Assembly (NCBI GenBank): GCA_046328715.1
Contig: JAXLWB010000028.1
Location: forward strand, 62,001-126,000
Direction of reading: 5' to 3'
DNA: 64,000 bases
From: JAXLWB01 sp046328715
Lineage (GTDB): Bacteria; Chloroflexota; Anaerolineae; Caldilineales; Caldilineaceae
A program made the translations under genes and the position numbers. This document shows positions 25,447 through 33,680 of this stretch, piece by piece (the stretch's first letter is position 1; each line of letters opens with the position of its first letter). The notes below the pieces were generated by a model. The model ran no database searches. It worked only from the letters and a program-made list of their open reading frames with translations, and was not told the origin of the DNA.

Positions 25447-26615
25447 TTACATCCTCGCCTCTACAAATTGACAAAAACGTTCCATGGCTGGCTCCAGCAC
25501 AGACAGATCGGATGCCGCGCAGATGCGCATCGCTCCTTCACCGCCATTGCCAAAGGCGACGCCGGGTGCAACCGAAACCTTGGTCTCGCGCAACAATTCT
25601 AGCGCAAAGGTAAACGAGTCGGTCAGGCCAGTGATACGTGGAAAGAGGTAAAACGAACCGTCAGGTTTTGGGACGGAGATGCCTTTGACCGAGGAGAGCA
25701 TCCGATAGCAGGTATCGACCCGTTCCTGAAAGAGTTCGGCGCGGGCGAGTAGATCATCTTCGCCCTTGGCTAGCGCCACCTCGCCAGCTTTCTGGAGGAA
25801 GGTAGGTGCGTGAGAGACGATGAATTCGTTGATCGGCTGTGCTTTGCTCATCAAATCGCGGCGCGCAATCGCCCAACCTAATCGCCAACCAGTCATGCAG
25901 TAGGCCTTGGAGAAAGACTGTACCACGATCACTGCATCATCACGGCTGCAACGACGAAGGATCGAAGGTGAGACCGGGCCATGAAAGTAGATGCGTTCGT
26001 AGACTTCGTCCGCCATCAGCCACAGACCGTGCTCGCGACAGAAGGCAAGCAGCCCATCCTGCTCTTCTGCGGTCGCCACCCAGCCCAGTGGGTTCGACGG
26101 TGAAGTATAGAGCAACAGTTTGGTCTTAGATGTGATAGCGTCTTTAAGGCTGCGAAGTTGATGCGAAATCGTTGCCCATCAGACTGAAAAGGCACCTCGA
26201 CGGGCGTGGCACCATAAAGTTTGATGATTTCGGTTCCATTCGGCCAATTGGGTGTCAACACAATTGCCTCATCACCAGGATTGATGGTGCCGCGGATCAT
26301 CAAGTTGAGTGCCTGCACCCCCGATGAGCAGACCACCATTTCGCCTATCGGGTCGATCTCGACGTTGTGAAGTTCGGCGGTTTTGGTCGCCAGGGCGCGA
26401 CGCAAACTGGGCAAGCCTGCATTCTCGGAATAGAAGGTATAGCCCGCATTGATCGCCTCGGCGGCTGCTTCCTTGATGTAGGAGGGTGTCGGGATGTTTG
26501 CTTCGCCAAAGTGCAGACGAAAAACACCCTCCATCGTGAAGGCCACATTGGCAACTTCACGAATTTTGGAGGGCTGAATTAGGTCGAGGCTAGAAGCAGG
26601 GTGGATTTGCGTCAT
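25447..26615 (-). pseudogene. Class I/II aminotransferase, broken by a one-base frameshift
   Basis: The frame beginning at ATG 26615 (MTQIHPASSLDLIQPSKIRE) reads through GEANIPTPSYI, SSGVQALNLMIRG and PNWPNGTE to FRINFAALK near 26143. The continuation, ITSKTKLLLYTSPSNPLGW, DEVYERI and the PLP-lysine segment VQSFSKAYCMTGWRLGW, lies one frame away to the stop at 25447. The total of 1,169 nt is one base short of 390 codons, so one missing base in the AAA run at 26143-26145 explains it. Both halves are well conserved, so the change is recent, a sequencing error or, less likely, a slippage site. The ATG overlaps the PIG-L stop as ATGA, implying coupled translation. Confidence 0.85.
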
Positions 26616-27415
26616 GCAGGTACTTCCCCAAGTTTCGGACTTTCTTGCTCTACCTTTTCTGCTTCTCCCTGCATACGCTTTTCCCAATCCTCGTCGCTTT
26701 CCAGAGTCACCACGCGGAAGCGTTCGGCGTACATCATTTCTTTGCCCTTGGCTGCTTCCGCTGACCACTGACGAACCATCGGCTCCGGGTCCCATTCGCC
26801 CATTTGGCTCTTGTGGGCTCTCAAGGCAGCAATCTTGAGATCGATCACATCTGTGATGTTGACATAAATATTGGTTTTGGCATCTTCCCCCCAATTCTGC
26901 GAAAAGACCTTACGCACTTTATGTGCCTTTAGCCCTTCCTCGGCTAGCTCTTCAAAGAGATTGGGTTGACCTGAGGCTGGGAAGATGGCGTCGATTGCTG
27001 CTAACCCTGCCGCACGATGGTCAGGATGGTTGATGTAGCCATCACCCGCCCAGACCAGGGTTGGATCCATCACCACCACGGCTTCGGGGCGGAAACGATG
27101 AAGCTCGCGCACCAGTTGTTTGCGCAGCGCCATCGTATTTTCCAACATGCCATCCGGGTGACGCAGGTAGACCACTTCATGAACGCCGACAATGCGGGCA
27201 GCTTCATCTTGCTCTGCCTCACGAATGCGAGCTGCTTCGGCCTTGGTCATGCCCTCCTTGGCAATGCCGACATCGCCGCTGGTGCAGAGAACATAACTAA
27301 CGATACAACCTTCCTTGATCCAGCGCGCTGCGGTGCCTGCACTGCCAAATTCAATATCATCGGGGTGGGCCACAATAAACATCGCTCGTTTGGGAATATA
27401 GGTATGAGTGCTCAT
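26612..27415 (-). CDS. PIG-L/LmbE family deacetylase
   Basis: A 267-residue zinc deacetylase starting at ATG 27415 with GGAG seven bases upstream. The family motif VAHPDDIEF (about 15-23) supplies the catalytic aspartate and first zinc ligands, and the third ligand histidine is in the NHPDHRAAG segment (about 128-136). Family members remove N-acyl groups from sugars such as GlcNAc-inositol or bacillithiol precursors. The product length and lack of signal peptide fit a cytoplasmic enzyme. It is translationally coupled to the aminotransferase, hinting at a shared amino-sugar or amino-acid pathway; the substrate cannot be read. Confidence 0.9.
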   Translation of the reverse strand: MSTHTYIPKRAMFIVAHPDDIEFGSAGTAARWIKEGCIVSYVLCTSGDVGIAKEGMTKAEAARIREAEQDEAARIVGVHEVVYLRHPDGMLENTMALRKQLVRELHRFRPEAVVVMDPTLVWAGDGYINHPDHRAAGLAAIDAIFPASGQPNLFEELAEEGLKAHKVRKVFSQNWGEDAKTNIYVNITDVIDLKIAALRAHKSQMGEWDPEPMVRQWSAEAAKGKEMMYAERFRVVTLESDEDWEKRMQGEAEKVEQESPKLGEVPA

Positions 27416-27674
27416 CAATTGCTCCGTAATGGTTGGGTCGTGGTTATCGTAAAGGCACCTTCTGTAGGTGCCTCACCATCGATCATTATTCGCCGAAATG
27501 CCATTGTATACAGTATCTTAGACTACGCAAATCAGATCAGGTAATATTGCAGTGATTCAATCGAGACGCAGAGGTCACAGAGAAGACACGGAAAGCAAGG
27601 AAGAATACAAGAAACTCTTTCCAGTTCTGTAGTGTTTCCTGAATTTCAAAAGTCAAGAGCGAAGAGCAGAGGGC

Positions 27675-28580
27675 ATGTCAACCAATTTCGTACCAGGTAC
27701 GCTTCGAGAGCGGATTACCCATATTTCACGACAAGCGCTTGCTAGCGGTGCGCTACACTCCTTGCCCACCACCTATGAATTCGTTGAGCAGAAGGGCGTT
27801 CGTTTTGTGGTGCGGCGATTGGCGGTTTTAGAACGTAAGGCTGAAGCACGCCGCCAGCAAGCGGAAAAGAAAACGCTTCAGGGCGTGGATTTTGACCCAT
27901 TTCTGCCCTACGAAGAGGATCTCTACGTCACCGATTTGGGGGAGAAGCATGTCTGCCTACTCAACAAGTTCAACGTCTTTGACCATCATTTGTTGATCGT
28001 GACCCGTGCATTTGAGGAGCAGGAAGCATTACTCAACCTTGAGGATTTTGCGGCATTGGCGCGCTGTATGGTCGAGTTTGAAGGGTTGGCGTTTTACAAC
28101 GGCGGTAGCATTGCGGGCGCCAGCCAGCGCCACAAACATCTGCAATATGTGCCATTGCCCTTGTCCTCTGAAGGACCTGCTATTCCAACCGCGCCACTGA
28201 TTCAAGAGGCATTGGAACCAGGGAAAGCGACGAAGGTTGCGCTACCTTTTCTTTGTGTAGTTGCCCCCTTGTCAACAACTTTTGTTGAACCACTATCTAC
28301 GATTGCTGAACAACTTCACGCAACCTATCTGAGTTTATTCGAAAGTTTGAGGCTGCGCACAACCTCCCTACACCAACCTGTGCCCTACAACCTCCTAGCA
28401 ACTCGCAATTGGATGATGCTCGTTCCCCGTTCACAAGAACACTATGAAACGATCTCGGTGAACGCGCTGGGCTTTGCTGGGTCGCTCTTCGTGCGAAACC
28501 AGGCCGACATGGACTTCCTCCGCGCTGCTGGCCCGATGCGGGTATTGCAAGAAGTGGGTGTTGTGCCAGGCGTTAAGTAA
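27675..28580 (+). CDS. Ap4A phosphorylase-like ATP adenylyltransferase
   Basis: A 301-residue protein resembling the yeast Apa1/Apa2 type found in cyanobacteria and Chloroflexota. The first domain has DPFLPYEEDLYV and LLNKFNVFDHHLLIVTR (about 75-115). The nucleotidyl-transfer site is GGSIAGASQRHKHLQYVPLP (about 142-161), with the HKHLQ histidines. The second domain has PYNLLATRNWMMLVPRSQEHY (about 235-255). Such enzymes phosphorolyse diadenosine tetraphosphate to ADP and ATP, limiting an alarmone. The gene stands alone between divergent and convergent neighbours. Confidence 0.88.
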   Translation: MSTNFVPGTLRERITHISRQALASGALHSLPTTYEFVEQKGVRFVVRRLAVLERKAEARRQQAEKKTLQGVDFDPFLPYEEDLYVTDLGEKHVCLLNKFNVFDHHLLIVTRAFEEQEALLNLEDFAALARCMVEFEGLAFYNGGSIAGASQRHKHLQYVPLPLSSEGPAIPTAPLIQEALEPGKATKVALPFLCVVAPLSTTFVEPLSTIAEQLHATYLSLFESLRLRTTSLHQPVPYNLLATRNWMMLVPRSQEHYETISVNALGFAGSLFVRNQADMDFLRAAGPMRVLQEVGVVPGVK

Positions 28581-28632
28581 TTGAGTAGGTGGTAATTCGT
28601 AATTACTCAATTACCCAATCGCCTAATTCCCA
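28575..28632. repeat. Short-period palindrome (GTAATTGAG type)
   Basis: The arms GTAATTGAGTAGGTGGTAAT and ATTACTCAATTACCCAATC overlap the stop of the Ap4A phosphorylase-like gene and end just before the convergent monooxygenase stop. It probably serves as a transcript-end hairpin for both. Confidence 0.65.
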
Positions 28633-28633
28633 G

Positions 28634-28942
28634 CTACTCTACAATCGTCTCGCCATAAAAAACTGGCTCCAAGAAGATGCGCGAGCGCGGCTTCACCAGC
28701 CAGGGCTCGACGCTTGCGGCGAACTTCTTGTAGTGGGCTGTCTCACGGTGGGCAGCTAGCGCATCCTTATCACGGTAGACCTCGTACAGTTCGAAGTGAT
28801 TGCGATCTTCAGTTCCACGCAGCACATCAAAGCGCAGATTGCCGGGCTCCTGGCGTGTGCCCTGGGCATTTTCAAGCGTAACCGCAAGGAATTGGTCGAC
28901 AAACTCCGGCTTTACATCGATGTTGACAATGAGGGCGTACAT
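28634..28942 (-). CDS. Antibiotic biosynthesis monooxygenase (YgiN-like) family protein
   Basis: A 102-residue ABM-fold protein starting at ATG 28942 with an AGGAG ribosome binding site. It opens MYALIVNIDVKPEFVDQFL, followed by EPGNLRFDVLRG (about 32-43), FELYEVYRDKDALAAH (about 51-66) and HYKKF (about 71-75), the usual dimer-forming ferredoxin-like layout. Relatives oxidise quinols or degrade autoinducer-2, but many have no proven activity. It is convergent with the Ap4A phosphorylase gene and separated from the NUDIX gene by a short-period palindrome. Confidence 0.9.
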   Translation of the reverse strand: MYALIVNIDVKPEFVDQFLAVTLENAQGTRQEPGNLRFDVLRGTEDRNHFELYEVYRDKDALAAHRETAHYKKFAASVEPWLVKPRSRIFLEPVFYGETIVE

Positions 28943-28954
28943 GGGAATTGCTCC

Positions 28955-29035
28955 TGAAAAGTGGAAAAGTTGCAAAGTGGCAGAGGGGCAAAGTAAATTC
29001 TGGTTGTGTGACTTTGCCACTCTGCCACTTTTACG
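28955..29035. repeat. Short-period palindrome (GCAAAGTGGCAG type)
   Basis: The left arm AAGTTGCAAAGTGGCAGAGG pairs with the right arm ACTTTGCCACTCTGCCACTT. It resembles the element at 15464-15530 and the in-gene copy near 29215-29250, and overlaps the NUDIX stop. Confidence 0.75.
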
Positions 29036-29708
29036 GATCACTACAATCGCGGGTAAAGCCGCAAGCTTCACAGATAATCTTACAATGGCGCTTCACCACT
29101 GGGCCATTGCACATCCAGCAATAGGTATCATCGGCGGGCGTATAAATTGCGAATTGCGAACCTGTCTTGGGTTCCGGCGAAGGAGTGGGAATTTCGAGTT
29201 CTTCATCTGCTGCTTTGCCGCTTTGCAACTCTGCAACTTTTCCATCCTGATAAAAGATCACTCTATGGTCGACCAACTTGCCATCCACATACTTCAACCA
29301 ACCGGAGAAGAAGGCTGGCTGATTGAGCCAGCGCAGAAAGATCTTGTCGCCTTCCCACAGGTTGAGATCGAATAATTTGTCATTGTCGATCCAGGCCAGC
29401 ACCCCTTCATTGGAATCGATTAACTCGCCGGTGAACCGGTCACAGGTGAAAAGAAAGGTGTACCAGTCATCCTCGCCCTTGAAGCCAGGAAAGGTAATCA
29501 TGCCGCGCAGCACCGGATCGATCATGTGCAGCCCACTTTCTTCGTATGCTTCACGAATAGCACATGCCTCGGGCGTTTCTCCCAACTCTAACTTGCCACC
29601 CAGTCCATTCCACTTGCCAGCGTGCATATCATTCTGCTTCTTGATGCGGTGGAGCATCAGGGTTTGCTGGTTGTGGCGGATGTAGATGAGCGTTCCGAGT
29701 TTGAGCAT
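29031..29708 (-). CDS. NUDIX hydrolase (MutT/MTH1-like) with C-terminal zinc ribbon
   Basis: A 225-residue protein starting at ATG 29708. The NUDIX box at residues 38-60 is perfect (GKLELGETPEACAIREAYEE plus SGL), and the surroundings (GTLIYIRH, WNGLGG) match 8-oxo-dGTP diphosphatases. The NUDIX domain ends near residue 145. The tail from about 190 has a zinc ribbon, YCWMCNGPVV then CEACGF and a final Cys. Between them, codons for KVAELQSGKAA are the same short-period repeat found in nearby intergenic DNA, so a repeat appears to have entered the linker. I infer nucleotide-pool cleaning; the zinc ribbon might bind a partner or nucleic acid. Confidence 0.88.
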   Translation of the reverse strand: MLKLGTLIYIRHNQQTLMLHRIKKQNDMHAGKWNGLGGKLELGETPEACAIREAYEESGLHMIDPVLRGMITFPGFKGEDDWYTFLFTCDRFTGELIDSNEGVLAWIDNDKLFDLNLWEGDKIFLRWLNQPAFFSGWLKYVDGKLVDHRVIFYQDGKVAELQSGKAADEELEIPTPSPEPKTGSQFAIYTPADDTYCWMCNGPVVKRHCKIICEACGFTRDCSDP

Positions 29709-29791
29709 GAGGTTGGAGGTGGGAAATGAGGTGGTGGGGCGATAGGGAGATGAGGAGCGTAACGCAATCCCCATCTCCTCATCCCCCTATC

Positions 29792-30826
29792 TCAAAATTG
29801 TGCAAGTTCCTTGGCAATGCGATAGATCTTCTCCGCATCGGGTCGGTAGGCGTCTTCGAGAGGCGGGCTGAAGGGAATGGGAACGTCGAGCCCACCGAGG
29901 CGGCGCACAGGGGCATCGAGGTACTCAAAGGCATGTTCGCTGATCAAGGCGGCCACTTCGGCACCGACGCCAGCGATCTGCGTAGCCGAATGGACAATCA
30001 GCACCTTCCCGGTTTTGCGGGCAGTGGTCAGAATAGCTTCCGTATCCAGCGGCTTGAGCGTGCGCAGATCGAGCACTTCGACCGATACATCTTCTTTGGC
30101 CAATCGTTCCGCTGCCTTCAGTGCCTCGTGGACTTGGGTACCATAGGCGATAATCGAGAGGTCGCTGCCCGGTTGCGCAATGGCAGCTTTACCGAGCGGG
30201 ACAACGATCTCCCCTGTCGGTACATAGCCTTTGATCGAGCGATAGAGCGTTTTGCTTTCAAAGTAGATGACTGGATTGTTGTCACGGATGGCGGAAATGA
30301 GCAACCCTTTGGCATCGGCGGGTGTAGCGGGCGCAACGACCTTGAGCCCAGGCGAATGAACAAACCATGCCTCTGGGTTCTGGCTATGAAAAGGACCTGA
30401 ACGAATGCCACCATCACAAGGGGCACGAACCACCCACGGCACTGCCGCCCCCCAACGATAGTGAGTGGTGGCGGCAAACTGGACAATGCTATCAAAGGCA
30501 GTTGAGATAAAATCGGCAAATTGCATCTCGATTACAGGACGCAAGCCCATCAAGGCCATGCCCGTCGCCGCACCGACAAAGCCCAACTCCGCCATCGGCG
30601 TGTTGATGACGCGACTTTTGCCAAATTCCTCCTCAAAGCCTTTGGTTACTTTGAAGGCACCACCAAAGCTGCCTGCAATGTCTTCACCCATCACAAAGAC
30701 GTTGGGGTCGCGCTGCATCTCCTCGCGTAGCCCTTCGCTGATCGCCGCAATATAGGTTAGCTGGCGATTGGGATCGGCATTATGTTGTGTGTCAGCAAAG
30801 CCGAAGGTTAAATGTTCGTTGCTCAT
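29792..30826 (-). CDS. 2-oxoacid dehydrogenase E1 component, beta subunit
   Basis: A 344-residue protein starting at ATG 30826. Family landmarks are LTYIAAISEGLREEM, VMGEDIAGSFGGAF (about 47-60), the TPMAELGFVGAATGMA segment (about 80-95), and FHSQNPEAWFVHSPGLKVV (about 150-168). The C-terminal transketolase domain has GTQVHEALKAAE and DLRTLKPLD. With the alpha subunit encoded 100 bp upstream it forms the TPP-dependent decarboxylase of a pyruvate, branched-chain or acetoin dehydrogenase complex. No E2 or E3 genes are in the window, so the substrate is undecided. Weak SD; translation may partly depend on the alpha gene. Confidence 0.92.
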   Translation of the reverse strand: MSNEHLTFGFADTQHNADPNRQLTYIAAISEGLREEMQRDPNVFVMGEDIAGSFGGAFKVTKGFEEEFGKSRVINTPMAELGFVGAATGMALMGLRPVIEMQFADFISTAFDSIVQFAATTHYRWGAAVPWVVRAPCDGGIRSGPFHSQNPEAWFVHSPGLKVVAPATPADAKGLLISAIRDNNPVIYFESKTLYRSIKGYVPTGEIVVPLGKAAIAQPGSDLSIIAYGTQVHEALKAAERLAKEDVSVEVLDLRTLKPLDTEAILTTARKTGKVLIVHSATQIAGVGAEVAALISEHAFEYLDAPVRRLGGLDVPIPFSPPLEDAYRPDAEKIYRIAKELAQF

Positions 30827-30925
30827 ACATTCCACTTCAGCCGCAACGCGGCGCTCTACGATAACCCAACCCATCAGGCTGGGGAGATACATCACAGTCT
30901 GGGGCTACAGTGCTAGCTGGGACGA

Positions 30926-31900
30926 TCATGCCGCATACACCCGCTCGCCCACCGTGCTCGGATCGGGTAGTGGGCTCTGCTCTGCAAACTCAATGGCGTC
31001 GGTGACTTCGACCACGCAGCGTTGTTTGATCTCATCCAGTTCAGTTTGATCGGCCAAGTTGGCTGCAATCAACTTCTCTTGGTAACGGCGCAATGGATCC
31101 TTCTTTTCCCATTCAGCCAGCAGTTCTCGCGGCACATACTCGGCACCGTCATGAATGGCGTGGCCCATCATGCGCATAGTTTTGGCCTCAACCAGTGAAG
31201 GTCCACCACCAGAGCGAGCCCGATCCACCGCCGCCTTGACGGAGGCATAGACCGCTTCCACGTCATTGCCATCGACAATTTCACCGGGTATACCGTAGTT
31301 CTGTGCTTTGCTGGCAATGTCGATCACTTTGGTGTGCTCAGCTACAGGCGTCGAGTAAGCGTACTGGTTGTTTTCAATGATAATGACCAACGGTGCTTGG
31401 TAAATCGCCGCCAGATTGAGCGATTCGTGAAAGACGCCAGCGTTGCTACTGCCATCGCCGACAAAGATCATCGAGACGCGCGCTTCTTTGCGGTAGGTAA
31501 AATTCATGGCAACGCCCACGGCCACAGGCAGCGACTGCGGAAGATGGCTGATGTAACCCAGGATATTGATACTCAGATCGCCCATGCCGTGCAGATTGGC
31601 GTCTCGACCGCGGCTGACACCCGTCTCCTTGCCGAGTAGATTGCTAAAAATGCGACGAGGTGTCATTCCTCGCAACATATAGCAGCCTAGGTCGCGGTGA
31701 AGCGGAGCAACGATATCTTCGGGGGCCAGGGCATAGCCCGCACCAACACTGATCGCTTCATGGCCGCGCTGGCTGAAGGTGCCGCCCAAGCCTTTGCCCT
31801 GTTTCCAATAGGCAACCATCATCTCATCAAAGGTGCGCGCCAGGCACATCCAATAATAAAGCTCGAGTTTTTGCGTTTGGGTGAGTGAAACGGTGCTCAT
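30926..31900 (-). CDS. 2-oxoacid dehydrogenase E1 component, alpha subunit
   Basis: A 324-residue TPP-dependent E1 alpha subunit. It begins MSTVSLTQTQKLELYYWMCL, then GTFSQRGHEAISVGAGYAL (about 40-58) and RDANLHGMGD (about 98-107). The TPP/magnesium motif is GDGSSNAGVFHESLNLAAIY (about 149-168) ending in ENNQYA. The phosphorylation-loop-like region TMRMMGHAIHDGAEYVP is near residue 245. It precedes the beta subunit on the same strand with a 99-bp gap, so they form one operon, probably started from the region holding the palindromic element at 31923-32049. It decarboxylates a 2-oxoacid for acyl transfer to E2. Confidence 0.93.
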   Translation of the reverse strand: MSTVSLTQTQKLELYYWMCLARTFDEMMVAYWKQGKGLGGTFSQRGHEAISVGAGYALAPEDIVAPLHRDLGCYMLRGMTPRRIFSNLLGKETGVSRGRDANLHGMGDLSINILGYISHLPQSLPVAVGVAMNFTYRKEARVSMIFVGDGSSNAGVFHESLNLAAIYQAPLVIIIENNQYAYSTPVAEHTKVIDIASKAQNYGIPGEIVDGNDVEAVYASVKAAVDRARSGGGPSLVEAKTMRMMGHAIHDGAEYVPRELLAEWEKKDPLRRYQEKLIAANLADQTELDEIKQRCVVEVTDAIEFAEQSPLPDPSTVGERVYAA

Positions 31901-31922
31901 TCCTGTTCAACGTTGATGGTTG

Positions 31923-32049
31923 GCCCCACCCTAACCCTCCCCAATAGGGAGGGGACAGTGAAAGGAAGGACAACGAAATCTCGTCTGTCCACCGATCATT
32001 GTCATCCCCGTGACAATTCCCTCCCTTTGGGGGAGGGTTAGGGTGGGGC
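31923..32049. repeat. CCCTAACCCTCCCC palindromic element, copy D
   Basis: Outer arms GCCCCACCCTAACCCTCCCC and GGGGAGGGTTAGGGTGGGGC; inner segment has GGGAGGGGACAGTG and CCGTGACAATTCCCTCCC. It fills almost all of the gap between cmk and the E1 alpha gene. Confidence 0.85.
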
Positions 32050-32055
32050 AAGTTG

Positions 32056-32781
32056 TTACGCTACAATTGCTTGAAGAATCCTATCAACAACCTCATTGGG
32101 TGAGAGTTCGGTTGTATCAATGGTCAATGCGTCTTCAGCCGGGCGAAGTGGAGCGACTGTCCGACTGCTGTCAATTTGATCACGGCGCTGAATATCGGCC
32201 AGCACCAAGGCGTAGTCTGTCTCTTTGCCACGGGCACGCAGTTCATCACAACGGCGGCGCGCACGTTCGGTTGGCAGCGCTTCTAGGTAGATCTTGACGG
32301 GGGCTTCGGGCATCACGATCGTGCCGATATCCCGCCCAACCATGACGATGCCTGGCTTTTCGGCGCGCCCCGTGCCGTAATAGTGCCCGATCCGCCGCTG
32401 TTGTTCGGTGAGTGCCTTACGCACTCCCACCACCGCCGACACGGGTGAGACATTGTGCTCTACCTCTGGTGTGCGAATCTGCCAGGTCACATCGATGCCA
32501 TCCAGCATAACGGTGAGGATACGCCCATCACTCTCATGGGCCGCTGGCGGATAGAGATCAATCTTGACCCCTTCGGCTAGGCGACTCAACCCGACCTGAT
32601 CGCCCAGTTCAATCGTATTTTCGATTGCGGCCAAGGTTACAGCGCGGTAGAGAATGCCTGTGTCGAAAAAAAGGAAGTTGATTTTCTGGGCCAGCAGATT
32701 GCCAACTGTACTCTTGCCAGAGCCAGCAGGGCCGTCGATAGTTACAACAGCGGGTTGCAAGGATCTTACCACAACATTCAC
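32056..32781 (-). CDS. cmk: Cytidylate kinase
   Basis: A 241-residue (d)CMP kinase starting at GTG 32781; the GTGA overlaps the pseudouridine synthase stop. The P-loop GPAGSGKS is at 17-24, the FFDTGILYRAVT segment at about 38-49 marks CMP binding, and VVMVGRDIGTIVMPEAPVKIYL (about 140-161) and the Arg-rich lid RARRRCDELRARG (about 172-184) complete the fold. It phosphorylates CMP and dCMP for nucleic acid synthesis. The rluB-cmk order with overlap is a common bacterial arrangement. Confidence 0.95.
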   Translation of the reverse strand: MNVVVRSLQPAVVTIDGPAGSGKSTVGNLLAQKINFLFFDTGILYRAVTLAAIENTIELGDQVGLSRLAEGVKIDLYPPAAHESDGRILTVMLDGIDVTWQIRTPEVEHNVSPVSAVVGVRKALTEQQRRIGHYYGTGRAEKPGIVMVGRDIGTIVMPEAPVKIYLEALPTERARRRCDELRARGKETDYALVLADIQRRDQIDSSRTVAPLRPAEDALTIDTTELSPNEVVDRILQAIVA

Positions 32782-33677
32782 GACGTTGGTTTTCTCTTTC
32801 TGTCTCTAGCTTGTTTTGGTTGTGCCCATCCGGGCGGTTTGGCTTTGGGGCGCGGCGCTCTGGCCCTATCCTGCGGCCGAGACGGTTTGCGTTCGCTTGT
32901 AATAACACCTTCACCTGCCACCAGGTTGCGCAGAGCTGTCACTTCGCGCGCAGTCAACGGTGTGTATTCACGTACTTTGAGACTGTCTAAGGTCAGCGGT
33001 CCAATCGCCCAACGAACCAGGCGCAAGGTCGGATGACCGACAGCCGCTGTCATGTGGCGGATTTGGCGTTTTTTCCCTTCATAGAGGGTGATCTCCAGCC
33101 AGATGCCTTCGCTTGGACCGGCACTTAGCCTTAGCTCACTGGGCAATTTGTCGAGAATGCGCACCAATGCCGGCGCACTCCGACCTTCAGGCAGATCGAC
33201 TCCGTTACGCAAGGTGCGTAACACTTCTTCGTTTGGCTTTTCTGCAACCAATACGAAATAGGTTTTTGAGTGATGAAAACGAGGATGGGTCAATTTGTGA
33301 GCAAGGTCACCATCATCGGTCAGTAGGATCAAGCCTTCGCTGTGTAGGTCAAGCCGTCCCACGGGAAAGACGCGGCGCATGTCATCGGGCAGCAGATCAA
33401 GAACCGACTCTCGTCCGCCCATCACTTCTTCATCGCCGCCGTCGTCACTGAGGACGCCGCGTGGTTTATGTAACTTTACATAAACGTGGCGCTTGGGCAA
33501 GGTGATTGCTTTCCCATCTACTGTAATCTGTGCCCGTTCTGGGTCAACCTTCGTGCCCAACTCAGTCACAAGCTGGCCATTCACCTTGACCCGACCTGCC
33601 GTGATGATCTCTTCACATGCTCGTCGGCTGGCTACGCCGGCAGCTGCTAATACCTTTTGCAATCGTTCTTCAGTCAT
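32778..33677 (-). CDS. 16S/23S rRNA pseudouridine synthase (RsuA/RluB family)
   Basis: A 299-residue enzyme. The S4 RNA-binding domain covers about 1-55 (RLQKVLAAAGVASRRACEEII). The catalytic motif GRLDLHSEGLILLTDDGDLA lies at about 101-120, with the nucleophilic aspartate in RLD. The KKRQIRHM motif (about 187-194) matches the late conserved RQ(I/V)R. The C-terminal 50 residues are a disordered tail very rich in Arg, Lys and Pro (KPSRPQDRARAPRPKAK), likely to bind RNA. Isomerisation of uridine in rRNA is expected. It overlaps cmk by 4 bp; its own start is 3 bp from the CBM9-like gene's stop. Confidence 0.92.
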   Translation of the reverse strand: MTEERLQKVLAAAGVASRRACEEIITAGRVKVNGQLVTELGTKVDPERAQITVDGKAITLPKRHVYVKLHKPRGVLSDDGGDEEVMGGRESVLDLLPDDMRRVFPVGRLDLHSEGLILLTDDGDLAHKLTHPRFHHSKTYFVLVAEKPNEEVLRTLRNGVDLPEGRSAPALVRILDKLPSELRLSAGPSEGIWLEITLYEGKKRQIRHMTAAVGHPTLRLVRWAIGPLTLDSLKVREYTPLTAREVTALRNLVAGEGVITSERKPSRPQDRARAPRPKAKPPGWAQPKQARDRKRKPTS

Positions 33678-33680
33678 AGA

